Shown here: one piece after another, positions 15,817 through 24,598 of the stretch | Position numbering within the stretch: the first letter of the stretch is position 1 | How the letters are laid out: every line of letters begins with the position of its first letter | Source: a virus | Length of the DNA: 64,000 bases | Direction: 5' to 3' (one strand) | IMG/VR virus record: IMGVR_UViG_3300028786_000006 | Location: 1 to 64,000 of that record | The notes under the pieces: model-generated | Told to the model about the DNA's origin: nothing | Database searches by the model: none | What the model saw: the letters and a program-made list of their open reading frames with translations, nothing else | Translations under genes and position numbers: made by a program

Positions 15817-16317
15817 TTACGCTTCTGATGCCGGAGCAACCTGGGCGTCCATGATCTTGTCGATCAGTTTGGCTTTGGTGGTGTCCTTGACCTTGAACTT
15901 CTCGCCGATAACGCGCAATTCGTCCATTTTCAGGGCGTCCAGACCTTCGTGAGTGAAGAGAGGGGCGCTCTCGTCTCCCGAAGTGCCGTTTCCGGCGTTG
16001 TCTTCCTTGTCGCCTTCGGTAATGACAACCGGGACAACGGGCGCTGGAGGCGCTACGACAGGCGGGGCTTCAACAACAGGTGGTACGATCACCACTGGCG
16101 GCTCAACTACGACCGGCTGCGGAATCACAATCGGCTCGACAACCGCAACTGGGGCGGATTGGCGATCGAGGGCTTCCTTCAGGTCTGGGTACGAAACCAG
16201 GATTTCAGAATAGCCGCCTGGCTGGATCACTTCCCAACCGCGATGGGTGGCAAAGGGTTCGCCGTAGGAGACCTGGGGTTTTGGGGGGAGGTTCAATTCT
16301 TCGCGTCGTTCAGACAT
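15817..16317 (-). CDS. Pro/Val-rich linker protein with SAP/Rho-N-like C-terminus, 166 aa
   Basis: Start at ATG 16317 (MSERREEL, GAGAG upstream); an in-frame ATG at 16329 would overlap the previous stop as ATGA and cannot be excluded. Residues about 55-95 are a Pro/Val repeat (PVVVEPPVVIVPPV type), an extended linker. The C-terminal about 45 residues (LDALKMDELRVIGEKF, TKAKLIDKIMDAQ) look like a helix-extended-helix SAP/LEM/Rho-N fold that binds nucleic acid or protein. Such two-part proteins could be virion decorations or DNA-bridging factors; unproven. Confidence 0.6.
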   Translation of the reverse strand: MSERREELNLPPKPQVSYGEPFATHRGWEVIQPGGYSEILVSYPDLKEALDRQSAPVAVVEPIVIPQPVVVEPPVVIVPPVVEAPPVVAPPAPVVPVVITEGDKEDNAGNGTSGDESAPLFTHEGLDALKMDELRVIGEKFKVKDTTKAKLIDKIMDAQVAPASEA

Positions 16318-16325
16318 GGGTTCTC

Positions 16326-16634
16326 TCATTGGTTCTCGTATACCAGATACACCGCAAACCCGAAGTCTTTAGCCTTCGTGTCGTCGCGGCACTCTGAATG
16401 TACGAAGGCGATCACATCCTGAACGGATACGTCGCCGGCACGGGTGAATGTATTGGTCACGTGATATGTCGCATCACGCTTCAGCAGCCAGGTGTCGACT
16501 TCGATCCGAGCAAAGTTGGGGTCGAAGTCGAGCATGTCCTCGCTAGTGAAGACCGGTACGTTGGATCGTTTGACGCTGTATGTGTAGTTCGCAACCGCTA
16601 CGCGAACAACTCTGGTGTGATTGACTACTGGCAT
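16326..16634 (-). CDS. hypothetical protein, 102 aa
   Basis: ATG at 16634 has AAGGGGA upstream. Beta-rich protein (VVRVAVANYTYSV, YHVTNTFTRAG) with no known motif. Its stop region overlaps the possible start of the Pro/Val-rich gene, so the two are likely co-expressed. Confidence 0.6.
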   Translation of the reverse strand: MPVVNHTRVVRVAVANYTYSVKRSNVPVFTSEDMLDFDPNFARIEVDTWLLKRDATYHVTNTFTRAGDVSVQDVIAFVHSECRDDTKAKDFGFAVYLVYENQ

Positions 16635-16685
16635 CGGGGGTTCCCCTTCCTAGCTTGGCCACTCCATTGTTACATAGCGCCGGGA

Positions 16686-17216
16686 TCACTCCACAGTGAC
16701 GTGGGTAGTGTGCGCCCAGGCATTAGCGTGTACGGCGGTCATGTCGTCGAAATCAGCCTTCAGCATGATCTGCATTGCAGGCGGCGGGCCGCCATCTGCG
16801 TAGTGTATCAGCTGAAGTACGCGCAGACGTTTCGGGAATTGGTGGACCGAGATGGCACCGTAGAAACCGTACTTGTCTGCGGCCACGCCCTGGAGGGTCA
16901 AGCCCTCCGAACGTAACACGGCGACGTCGTCGAACTGGAACCCGCCGAGGTCCGGCAATTCATCACCGAACGGCTCAAACACCTCATATGGGCCTTCCCC
17001 AAGTTCAAGGACCGCCCGGCGCGCAAGGACAGCCATGGCAAGCATGAAGGTCTTGAGTTCGTCGGGGTGGTCGATGATAATACACGACTCATTGGCCTGG
17101 GCCACTTTACCCAGGTGGCGGTACAGCTTTTGATACCAGTCGTCGTTAGACCCTGGCTCGGCTGGGACCAGGTGGTCGATTGGGTTGAGGTAGGCCGAAA
17201 TGGGCTGAGTGTGCAC
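16686..17216 (-). CDS. hypothetical protein, 176 aa, GTG start
   Basis: The start is GTG at 17216 with AGGAG 6 nt upstream; no ATG fits better. The middle has ESCIIIDHPDELKTFMLAM, similar in plan to the core of the 3366/14005/14501 family, but the rest differs. It directly follows DNA ligase (9 nt). Unknown function. Confidence 0.55.
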   Translation of the reverse strand: MHTQPISAYLNPIDHLVPAEPGSNDDWYQKLYRHLGKVAQANESCIIIDHPDELKTFMLAMAVLARRAVLELGEGPYEVFEPFGDELPDLGGFQFDDVAVLRSEGLTLQGVAADKYGFYGAISVHQFPKRLRVLQLIHYADGGPPPAMQIMLKADFDDMTAVHANAWAHTTHVTVE

Positions 17217-17225
17217 GTGTTGCTC

Positions 17226-18632
17226 CTATGCTGCGGCTTTGAGGCCGAGCTTGCTGTTGAACTGGTCGATAATCTGCCAGACCGTGTCGGCGACCTTTTT
17301 GTCTGTCCGCCGGTCAATATAGCGCGGCAGAAACAGGCTATACAGGCCGCCGGCCTTGGACGGGAACATGATGTTGTTGAAGCGGACCGTGAAGATGCTG
17401 CCGATCAGGTTGGCCTTGTCAGCGTTGATTTCCAGGTGACGTTCCCAGGTGAAGCCGCTGGCGCCGATGTTGACACGCAGCTGACCGCATTCAGATACCA
17501 TGGTAATGGAACCGAAGGTGTCAGCATACTTGCCTTCGCCCTTGTTGAACGACTCAACGCGCAGCTCGATGTCAACTTCAGGTTTGACCTTCAGTTGCTT
17601 CTGGCTGGTGCCGTCTTTCCAGAGGCCGTCAGGGCACTTGATCACCAGGCCTTCCAGCTTGCGGGCCAGGACTTCAGCGTAGTGTGCCAGCACTTCTTCA
17701 AAGTTACGGCACCGCTTCGATTCGATCAAAGTTACGCCGCTACCGGTCACCTGGTCGATGCAGTACGACAGGTCTTCGAAGCGCTCGTCATACTTGTCGT
17801 TCGCCGCGCCGGTCTTGTACTCGCCAACGGAGACCATGTCCCACGCCTGGTAGACCGCGATGAGGGTCGGATTGTCCCAGACGCCCGTCTTGGCCCACTG
17901 GTTGAAGATGCCGTTACCGACTTCACGCGGGAGGATCTCGCCGGTGGAGAGGCTCTTGACGAGCAGTTCACCGTCCAACTTGAAATCGATTACCGGGGAG
18001 ACCTTGGACATCTGGTTGATCGCTTCACGAACGGCCGCAAACGGGGCGCCGGTCGTTGGGATCGGGGTGCCTTCGCGGGAGAACAGACCACCGTCGTTGA
18101 ACAGGTGGCCGAACATACCGTCAGCTTTCAGCTGGCTGAATACGCCCCGTTCCCAGTTCAGCTTTTCGCGATACTGAGGTTTGTTGGTCTCGCACCGCAT
18201 GTAGTGCCAGACAGGGAACAGACCTTCAAATACCGATTCGATGGTCTTCGGGCCGGCCCCGGCGCGGATGTCGCGTTTGATCATGTACGTCAGCAGCTCG
18301 TTGTCTTCGTCGCCCAGGGCGTTGACCGATTCCTGGAGCAGATAGAGCGCTTCGTTGCCGCTGACCGCCCGGTTGGGCAGCTTCGCAAACAGCTCGTTCG
18401 CGACATCCCAGAAGGTCTTGGGTTGGGCGAACATGGAGAAGACACCGCCGCCGGCTGTCTTTTCTGGAAGACCGGTTTGGAACCAGTTGTGGCCAGTGTG
18501 GTACGTGAGTTCGAGGTAGCGTTTGAGCTCAGGGTTGTCGATGTGTTTCTCGAGCAGCGCCTTTTTGGCGTTGGAACCCTTGAGTTCCTGGAGCTCTTTG
18601 ATGACGGCATATACGCCAGTGGTGCTGGACAT
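17226..18632 (-). CDS. 30: ATP-dependent DNA ligase (gp30-like)
   Basis: 468 aa (T4 gp30 is 487 aa). Nucleotidyltransferase motif I is DFKLDGE (Lys about 218); later motifs include EGLVIKCPD (motif IV, about 340) and KVKPEVDIEL (motif V). It seals nicks in lagging-strand replication and recombination. A helical N-terminal domain occupies residues 1-200. ATG at 18632 has GAGG upstream. Neighbours are small genes, one of which ends in a clamp-binding-like peptide. Confidence 0.92.
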   Translation of the reverse strand: MSSTTGVYAVIKELQELKGSNAKKALLEKHIDNPELKRYLELTYHTGHNWFQTGLPEKTAGGGVFSMFAQPKTFWDVANELFAKLPNRAVSGNEALYLLQESVNALGDEDNELLTYMIKRDIRAGAGPKTIESVFEGLFPVWHYMRCETNKPQYREKLNWERGVFSQLKADGMFGHLFNDGGLFSREGTPIPTTGAPFAAVREAINQMSKVSPVIDFKLDGELLVKSLSTGEILPREVGNGIFNQWAKTGVWDNPTLIAVYQAWDMVSVGEYKTGAANDKYDERFEDLSYCIDQVTGSGVTLIESKRCRNFEEVLAHYAEVLARKLEGLVIKCPDGLWKDGTSQKQLKVKPEVDIELRVESFNKGEGKYADTFGSITMVSECGQLRVNIGASGFTWERHLEINADKANLIGSIFTVRFNNIMFPSKAGGLYSLFLPRYIDRRTDKKVADTVWQIIDQFNSKLGLKAAA

Positions 18633-18634
18633 TA

Positions 18635-18859
18635 CTAAACCTCAAAAAAGTCAAATAGACTGTTGGTGGACGATGGCTTGATTAACGCCGGGTCAACGAA
18701 TAATACGTGGCGGTCGCACATACCACAAGCCGAGCAGGTTCGCAGTTGTACCACGGAACCCAGGGCCGGGATAGGGGTGGCCCATGCGGCTTGATCCTTC
18801 GGGGTCATGATGCGGTAGACCACCGGGGAGCCTGTTGAGCCTCCGCATTTACATTCCAT
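18635..18859 (-). CDS. small zinc-ribbon-like protein with clamp-binding-like C-terminus, 74 aa
   Basis: ATG at 18859 (MECKCGG) is preferred over an upstream start at 18892 because it overlaps the previous gene's stop region. Cysteines at CKCGG (3, 5) and CSACGMC (about 48-54) suggest one zinc site. The C-terminus NSLFDFFEV resembles sliding-clamp-binding peptides (T4 gp43 ends in a similar FD-F peptide). It lies immediately upstream of DNA ligase, a possible clamp-dependent partner. Function inferred only. Confidence 0.6.
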   Translation of the reverse strand: MECKCGGSTGSPVVYRIMTPKDQAAWATPIPALGSVVQLRTCSACGMCDRHVLFVDPALIKPSSTNSLFDFFEV

Positions 18860-19079
18860 TCGAAGGCCTGGCGGGGGGCGCAACAACCACAAAGCGTTGG
18901 CGGTTCTTGCGGCTGAGAGGGAAGAAGCCCTGGGTCACCGAACCAATGCCACAGGTAACAGGAGAGCACCCGATACCCAGCGACTCCTTCCTCCAAACGC
19001 CAGTGCTCGGATCACAGGAAGACCAGACCGCGCCGGTTTTCTTCTTGACCACATACGAACGACCTTGGCTGTAATGCAT
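18849..19079 (-). CDS. hypothetical protein, 76 aa
   Basis: ATG at 19079 has a strong GAGGAG ribosome binding site. Basic protein with two closely spaced Cys (GCSPVTCG). Overlaps the start of the next gene by 11 nt. No family recognised. Confidence 0.55.
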   Translation of the reverse strand: MHYSQGRSYVVKKKTGAVWSSCDPSTGVWRKESLGIGCSPVTCGIGSVTQGFFPLSRKNRQRFVVVAPPARPSNGM

Positions 19080-19097
19080 ATGAACTCCTCAAAGGCG

Positions 19098-19124
19098 AAA
19101 AACCCGGCGCGGGGCCGGGTTTTT
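19098..19124 (-). terminator. terminator of the ter operon
   Basis: AAAAACCCGGC / GCCGGGTTTTT stem with a 5-nt loop, 11 nt after the terD stop on the minus strand. Confidence 0.85.
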
Positions 19125-19134
19125 GTGGGGCGGG

Positions 19135-19737
19135 TTACACGTACGAGTTGATGATAGATGTTGCGTCGAGGATACCGCCGACACCTTGAGGGTGGAACTC
19201 GTGGCGGCCGTCAGGCATGCGCTTCAACGAACCGATGTGCACGGCGGTGTCGGCCGAGTAGTCTTGGGTCAGGTTGTATCGCTTCAGCACGTTGCCGGTT
19301 GCTTCGTCCATGACGTCGAAGTGTGCGTTCGAGATCATACCGAAGTTCTGCTTACGCTTGTCGGCCTCGAAGATGATCGCAAAGATTTCATGCGAGCCAC
19401 GGTCCGCAGGCAGGTCTTTGATCTTCGCCAGGAAGTGCTCAGGCAGCGCAGCCCCACCCTTCTTGTTATCGACCGGGACGCCCAGGGAATTGTTATCGTT
19501 CCACTTGTGCTTGAAGTACATCACGTGCTTGACGTCGTCGATGGTACCATCCAACGCGGTGGAGACCACGAAGATGTCAATGTCGAACTCGTAGCCGCCG
19601 GCCGTGCTGGAGGCCTTTGCGTCCCAGGTCAGTTGACCGCGCAGGGTGACCAGGTCAGGGGCTTCTTTTTCCAGGTCCAGAACCAGGGCCGGGTTACCTT
19701 TAACCAGATCGAGTACCAGTGGGGCTTTGGTGTTCAT
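19135..19737 (-). CDS. terD: TerD-family protein
   Basis: 200 aa; ATG at 19737 with GAGGAT upstream (an upstream in-frame TTG-type start is rejected). The N-terminus has the TerD tandem strands (PLVLDLVKGNPALVLDLEKEAPDL). Residues about 40-75 (YEFDIDIFVVST, DDVKHVMYF) and SLGVPVDNKKGG carry the acidic residues that bind calcium in TerD. Known TerD proteins are cytosolic, membrane-associated partners of TerC in tellurite resistance and stress response. Last gene of the phage ter operon. Confidence 0.85.
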   Translation of the reverse strand: MNTKAPLVLDLVKGNPALVLDLEKEAPDLVTLRGQLTWDAKASSTAGGYEFDIDIFVVSTALDGTIDDVKHVMYFKHKWNDNNSLGVPVDNKKGGAALPEHFLAKIKDLPADRGSHEIFAIIFEADKRKQNFGMISNAHFDVMDEATGNVLKRYNLTQDYSADTAVHIGSLKRMPDGRHEFHPQGVGGILDATSIINSYV

Positions 19738-19747
19738 AGGTGTATCC

Positions 19748-20791
19748 TCAAGCAATGGCGAGTTTATGTTCGCGACGGTTAACGATGGTGGAGTGAATGA
19801 ACGCGCCGCCGATGCAGAGTACGCTGACGGTGGCGATCAGCCATTCGGGTAAGTGGAACTGAACACCGATCATCATGGCCTGGGACAACGCCAGGATGGC
19901 GAGGAACGCGCCGTTTTCTAGGAAGCGGTAGGTCTCAAGGCTGCCGGTCTTGTCCATGTAGATGGTAAGGCAACGTACAGCCATCGCACCAACTGCCAGG
20001 CCGGCGGTAACCGCCCAGATGCTGTTACTGATTGCAAACGCAGCCACTACACCGTCAAAGCTGAACGAGGCGTCGAGCACTTCCAGATAGATGAACGTAC
20101 CCAGGCCACCGGCCAGTACCTTGAACCGGGTAGTCTTCATCCAGGTGTCGAGTTCTTCCAGGGAAGCCTTGGCGAATTCGACTGCGATGAACACGAGCAC
20201 ACCACCGACCGCCGCGTAGAAGAAGTTCGAACTACCGTTGAACGTGGAGTAAGCATAAGCGATACCGAGGACGATTAGGGCGTTGGCTTGTTCAAGCTTG
20301 CCGACCTGGATCACTTTGGCCAACCAATGCAATGGCACTTCCAAAGGTTTGAACCAGTGCATATCCTTCTCGTGGTTCACGAAGAAGTGCAGGGCGGCCA
20401 TCATCAAGAAGGCACCACCGGCGCCGGCTACGATGTCATGGGAGGACAGGAGTACCGCAGCGAACTGGTCAGGGTTACTGACAGCCAGTTGATACGCATC
20501 GACCAGGCCCATATTACCCAGCTGAGCAACGATCTCGAGCGGCAAGTAGAATCGCATGACCCCTACCGCGACGAACATACCGACCCACAGGAACATGGTC
20601 TTCCAGAAATGGTTCATTTCCTTCAGTTTGGCGGCGTTCATTACCGCGTTGTCGAAGCTGACCGAGATTTCGACGACGGTCAAGACCATGGCGGTGTACA
20701 GCAGCGCCAGGCTACCGGTAAAGAACCAGAGGAGGCTGTAGACCACCAGCGCGAAGATCAGCGTGACTCGGAAGTGTTTCAAGAGTTCCAT
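19748..20791 (-). CDS. DUF475/TerC-like integral membrane protein
   Basis: 347 aa with about nine hydrophobic segments. The paired acidic membrane motifs of the TerC superfamily are seen: VVEISVSFDNAVMNA (about 40-55) and LDASFSFDGVVAAF (about 247-260). This layout matches the DUF475 branch of TerC-like metal-handling membrane proteins. ATG at 20791 has AAGGAA upstream. Sits between the vWA gene and terD in one operon; it probably forms the membrane anchor of the Ter complex. Confidence 0.85.
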   Translation of the reverse strand: MELLKHFRVTLIFALVVYSLLWFFTGSLALLYTAMVLTVVEISVSFDNAVMNAAKLKEMNHFWKTMFLWVGMFVAVGVMRFYLPLEIVAQLGNMGLVDAYQLAVSNPDQFAAVLLSSHDIVAGAGGAFLMMAALHFFVNHEKDMHWFKPLEVPLHWLAKVIQVGKLEQANALIVLGIAYAYSTFNGSSNFFYAAVGGVLVFIAVEFAKASLEELDTWMKTTRFKVLAGGLGTFIYLEVLDASFSFDGVVAAFAISNSIWAVTAGLAVGAMAVRCLTIYMDKTGSLETYRFLENGAFLAILALSQAMMIGVQFHLPEWLIATVSVLCIGGAFIHSTIVNRREHKLAIA

Positions 20792-20831
20792 GGTACGTGT
20801 ATTCCTTGAAGTGTTGGCGAAAGCGCCGGGT

Positions 20832-21572
20832 TTAGCCGTTGATCCAGGAGGCGAACTTTTCGTTCGCCAGGAGCTCGAAGAAGTCCTCGTCCGACAGCAG
20901 GGTAGGCTGAGGGATGTGGATGAAGTGCATGTGCGGGTAATTCGCCGCGATGCGGGTCAGGTAGTTCAGGTTCACCTGGTTACCGATGGCGAAGAATTGG
21001 AAGAACGTGTCACCGGAGGTCTTTGCCATCTGGCGTTCGAATTCAGCCGGGTCCATGTTATCGCCGTCGGTGATAACACCAACATACGCACGGTATGGCG
21101 AGGTGCCTTCAGAGGTGGGTGTAGGCGCCGGGGCCTGGGCACCACCGAAAATGCGAGAGAGGAACCCAGCCTTCTTGACCGGTTCAGTAACAGCAGACGC
21201 CGATTGCACTTGACGGCTTTCGAAGTTCTGGATGATCGGACCGTAATGCGTACCGCCGCCCGGCCGGGTCATACCGTGCTTCGCCAGATACTTGCCAAGG
21301 TCAGACTTGGTGGCAGAAGGCGCTTCTTTCCACGTGGAACTGAAGAACCCGACGTCCAGGGTTTCGTTATCGTCGAAGGTTAGGGCCGCAGCCAGGAAGC
21401 GGTCGATGGTGCGCTGTACCAGCCCGCCTTCGTACTCTTCAGACATCGAGGTCGAGAAATCCAGCGCCAGGCGGGTTTCCATGGTAGGGATTTCAAGAAC
21501 CCCCGCTTTCGACAGGTCCAGGACGAGGGCGTCCCGGGCTTTGGTCAGGTCTAACACAAGTGGCGTGGACAT
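20832..21572 (-). CDS. TerF-like vWA-domain protein
   Basis: 246 aa. The N-terminus repeats LVLDL-x-K segments like those of the TerD protein. A von Willebrand A domain follows with an intact MIDAS: LDFSTSMS (DxSxS, about 36-43), the Thr of GGTHYGP (about 103) and VITDGDN (about 150). ATG at 21572 overlaps the telA stop (TGATG), so translation is coupled. In cellular ter loci such proteins act with TerC/TerD. Confidence 0.8.
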   Translation of the reverse strand: MSTPLVLDLTKARDALVLDLSKAGVLEIPTMETRLALDFSTSMSEEYEGGLVQRTIDRFLAAALTFDDNETLDVGFFSSTWKEAPSATKSDLGKYLAKHGMTRPGGGTHYGPIIQNFESRQVQSASAVTEPVKKAGFLSRIFGGAQAPAPTPTSEGTSPYRAYVGVITDGDNMDPAEFERQMAKTSGDTFFQFFAIGNQVNLNYLTRIAANYPHMHFIHIPQPTLLSDEDFFELLANEKFASWING

Positions 21573-22702
21573 CAAAGTGCTCCTTCAGCATTCAGGGCAG
21601 TCAGAAAGGCCTGTTGAGACTTCTCAACATCCTTCCAACCAATTTGTCGCTGGGTCTCGGCGGCCGAGTAGATTTCACGTACCTTGACTACCGCACCCAA
21701 CATCTTTTGACGCATGTGATTCATGGTTTCGTTGGTGATGGTCGGGGCAACCGTAGAGGCTGCTGATTCAACCATCACATCTGCAATCATGTCCGAGGTA
21801 CGGACCAGTGTTTCATTGCCAAGCTGGCGAGCCAGGTCAACCGCCTTGATCGAATCTTTACCGTCAAGGGCGGCGGCGTAGATGGCAAAATCCATCTTCA
21901 CGAACGGAATGACTTCTACCATAACTTCACGAAGGCTGGTAGCGCAACCCCGCAGAGCTTCTTGAATACCCATAATTTTTGGGCAGTTGAGCTCGGCCAG
22001 AGTTTTACCGCGCATCAGACCATCAAGTTTACCGCGCAGACGGCGCAGGCGGGTTTCAGCCTTGCGATACGCCTGGGTCTTCATGATGGCTTCTGGGTCG
22101 GTCGGGTCGATCACCGGCAGGTTGGTGATGGTGCGCTCCATGGAGGCAATCCACTGCTGGGTGCTCTGGATTTCCAGCATGGTCTGGTTGTAGACCCGGA
22201 AGTTGTCATCGTACACATCATCAAGGTCGTTTACCCAAGTTTCGGCGATGGCGATGTAGCCACTCATCTTCGTTTCCATGGCATCGAAGGACTCCTCGGC
22301 GGTACGGATTCGCTTCAGTACGGTGTGCTTGACATCGTAGATGCGGTTGGTGAGCCAGCCCAGGAGACCCTTGTTGATGATGGTAGCCGGGTCCAGACGG
22401 TCAGCCTGTAGTACCACATGCCCCAGAATGTCACCAAGCTCACCATAAGATGACGTGGCGCGTTGCTTGTTGATGTCGGTGAACTTGGTCGCCACCGTCT
22501 TCATCATTTGACCATTCTTCGTACCGATCTGGTCAATGTCCTCATCGGACACCGGTAGCAGGATCTCCTGTACGCCAACGGTGACCACGCTGCGGTTGCC
22601 CAGGGGGCTTGCCGGGCGTGCCATTACCGGCATCTCAGGAGGCGAGGCGAAGGGGCTCTGCGTTGCGACTGGGGTGGGTGTCCGGGACAATGGTGAAGTC
22701 AT
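21572..22702 (-). CDS. telA: TelA/toxic anion resistance family protein
   Basis: 376 aa. After a Pro-rich N-terminus (1-45), the long helical TelA-type body carries signatures such as KRIRTAEESFDAMETK, YRKAETRLRRLRGKLDGL and a C-terminal helical region. TelA proteins occur in tellurite-resistance loci and some envelope-stress or antibiotic-tolerance settings. First gene of the phage ter operon, with its own promoter (22741-22769) and a CTCACTAAG-type leader. Confidence 0.8.
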   Translation of the reverse strand: MTSPLSRTPTPVATQSPFASPPEMPVMARPASPLGNRSVVTVGVQEILLPVSDEDIDQIGTKNGQMMKTVATKFTDINKQRATSSYGELGDILGHVVLQADRLDPATIINKGLLGWLTNRIYDVKHTVLKRIRTAEESFDAMETKMSGYIAIAETWVNDLDDVYDDNFRVYNQTMLEIQSTQQWIASMERTITNLPVIDPTDPEAIMKTQAYRKAETRLRRLRGKLDGLMRGKTLAELNCPKIMGIQEALRGCATSLREVMVEVIPFVKMDFAIYAAALDGKDSIKAVDLARQLGNETLVRTSDMIADVMVESAASTVAPTITNETMNHMRQKMLGAVVKVREIYSAAETQRQIGWKDVEKSQQAFLTALNAEGAL

Positions 22703-22740
22703 GTTCGTGGTCTCTTAGTGAGATGGTTCCGATGGGGCGC

Positions 22741-22769
22741 AGTTTAACCAGCCCCGGTTGAGTTGTAAA
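22741..22769 (-). promoter_or_regulatory. promoter of the ter operon
   Basis: TTTACA (22764-22769), 17-nt spacer, TAAACT (22741-22746). The -10 lies between GGGGC and GCGCCCC arms, a possible operator. Confidence 0.65.
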
Positions 22770-22772
22770 GCT

Positions 22773-24038
22773 TCAGGCGTCTTTTTGTGGCTCAATACGC
22801 TTGAATTTGGCGTAGCCGATTCGGGTCTCTTTGATGTCGTTGTACGTGGAGTGCTCCATGATACGGGCGGTTGCGTGGTATACGTCACCGGCTTCCGCGT
22901 TGCGCCAGTGGCCTTCTACTTCGTCGCCCAGGGCATTACCGGTCTTGGACACGAACAAGCGCCCGGCCTCATCCGTGAACTTGTAGAGGTATGTGCGACC
23001 CCAATCGCCGTCGAAGTATGTCTTGAACGTGAGCTCAAGGATGAGGTCTATCTTGTCCTTCACGGCGCCGTAGTGCTCGTTCAAAACAGGGCGCTTACCC
23101 TCCTGGGACTTCTTCATGTTCATGTACGAGCCCACGATCCAGAACGCGATAGACCTCCATGGGCGGCCGACGTACCCGTCACGGATATAGAGGCCCAGCT
23201 CCCGGTGGAACTCGTTACCGCCTTCGGCCTGGGCCTTGGACCAGTTGATAGCGTCCTGGACCACCAGGAGATCAGCGTCGGTGACCTTGTTGGCTAGGAT
23301 GTCAAACTTGTTGTACGGGGCTTTGGGGTTGGGGTGCTGATTGAACGCAATCGACATCCACTCAGAAGTTGGCATCCCCTTTTCGGTGTTGTTGCCCAGT
23401 GCCCATCCGTCATTCTGGTCAATGATGTACTTGGCCACGGTGAGATAGTCGACCAGATCTTCCACGCAGTCATCTGAGACATACCTGGCGCCGCCGAACT
23501 CAGATTCCAGGTCAGGCCCAAGGGACTTGAGCAGGGCCATGCTCAGGATGGTTTCAGGCGTGCCCCACCCAAGAAAGTCGGCCACGCAGCTGTTACCCAC
23601 AGCTTTCTCTTCACCCTCTTCGCTGCGGACCACGATCATCTTGTTGCGGAAGACCCGGCGGTTGCAGTGGTCGCACACCTGGGCCTTACGCGGGGCTAAC
23701 CGGGTCCGCATGCTCTCTGAGATTGGGGAGACAATCTTGAACTCCGCCTCGCTCTGCTGGCCGCTGTAATCAGCTACCGCCATCAATGTCCAGCCGTTTA
23801 CCTTGATATCGCGACCGATGAAAGTGCTCTCGATGGTGACAACAACCACCTCGATTTCCACCTCGATTAGTTGGGTCGGGTCGAAAAAGCTTTGAACTTC
23901 CAGGGTAACGAGAGACCGGGCGCCGAACGTGGCCTTCACATCGTCAATAATGCCATGCATCTTCTTGATACGCTTGTTCAGGAAGCGAACCTTCTCGTTG
24001 AACTCTTCGATGCGTGACACGTTGATCTTCAGTTCCAT
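22773..24038 (-). CDS. hypothetical zinc-finger protein, 421 aa
   Basis: The frame extends to 24125 but the ATG at 24038 (MELKINVS) is chosen because upstream codons overlap the terminator at 24082-24113. The N-terminus is coiled-coil-like; a CDHCNRRVFRNK motif (about 148-159) and GNSCVADFLGW (about 177-187) suggest a treble-clef type zinc site. The C-terminus ends RIEPQKDA. I recognise it only as a large phage/plasmid protein of unknown function. Confidence 0.65.
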   Translation of the reverse strand: MELKINVSRIEEFNEKVRFLNKRIKKMHGIIDDVKATFGARSLVTLEVQSFFDPTQLIEVEIEVVVVTIESTFIGRDIKVNGWTLMAVADYSGQQSEAEFKIVSPISESMRTRLAPRKAQVCDHCNRRVFRNKMIVVRSEEGEEKAVGNSCVADFLGWGTPETILSMALLKSLGPDLESEFGGARYVSDDCVEDLVDYLTVAKYIIDQNDGWALGNNTEKGMPTSEWMSIAFNQHPNPKAPYNKFDILANKVTDADLLVVQDAINWSKAQAEGGNEFHRELGLYIRDGYVGRPWRSIAFWIVGSYMNMKKSQEGKRPVLNEHYGAVKDKIDLILELTFKTYFDGDWGRTYLYKFTDEAGRLFVSKTGNALGDEVEGHWRNAEAGDVYHATARIMEHSTYNDIKETRIGYAKFKRIEPQKDA

Positions 24039-24081
24039 GACGGCGTCTCGGTTTGTCAGTATGTTGAACATAATAAAACAA

Positions 24082-24113
24082 AAAGTCCGCCCCGGCAACC
24101 CAGGGCGGACTTT
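24082..24113 (-). terminator. terminator after the 24122 gene
   Basis: AAAGTCCGCCC / GGGCGGACTTT perfect stem followed by TTGTTTTATT on the minus strand. Confidence 0.85.
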
Positions 24114-24121
24114 ATTTTGAA

Positions 24122-24598
24122 TCATTCGAACTCGTTGTATCGACGAACGCCCATGAAGTCCACCTGCTGCCCGGTATGCTGGACGGCCCAGGACAACGCA
24201 GAGAAGAAATACGGCTCATCCATCGCGGTGCCTTCCTTCATAAAGTCGCACACCAAGTCTTCGATATCGAACTCGTATACATGGCGCCGCGACACCACTC
24301 CGACATCTTCGTACTGCGACTCGTATTTGAAACCGAACGCCAGGAACTCATCGACTGGGCCAACCAGGCGGAACTGGATGCGGTGGTTGTCGCCGTACTG
24401 CTTGCGAAGAATTTCCTCCAGGTTGGTCTTGGTCAGGTCAACGAACAGGCAGTTGGCCGGGCGGCCGTCCATCCATACGGTGTACAGGGTCAAGATACTG
24501 GCCCGCTCCATACACTTGCGGGTTCGCATACGATCGGTGTGGACACCAAACCAACTCAGGAAGCGGTCAAACATGCCAGGGGTGCTGTTAGCTCTCAT
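24122..24598 (-). CDS. hypothetical protein, 158 aa
   Basis: Start at ATG 24598 overlaps the end of the upstream gene; an internal ATG at 24574 (MFDRFL) is an alternative. Acidic alpha/beta protein with no recognised domain (FVDLTKTNLEEILRK, VYEFDIEDLVCDF). Last gene of the long accessory operon read from about 26.9 kb. Confidence 0.6.
   Translation of the reverse strand: MRANSTPGMFDRFLSWFGVHTDRMRTRKCMERASILTLYTVWMDGRPANCLFVDLTKTNLEEILRKQYGDNHRIQFRLVGPVDEFLAFGFKYESQYEDVGVVSRRHVYEFDIEDLVCDFMKEGTAMDEPYFFSALSWAVQHTGQQVDFMGVRRYNEFE

Noticed and set aside
16080-16397. + strand frames opposite the Pro/Val-rich protein
   Set aside because: Low-complexity antisense shadows.
17067-18638. Long + strand frame (523 codons) opposite DNA ligase
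   Set aside because: Antisense shadow produced by GC-rich codon bias; the minus strand encodes ligase with intact motifs.
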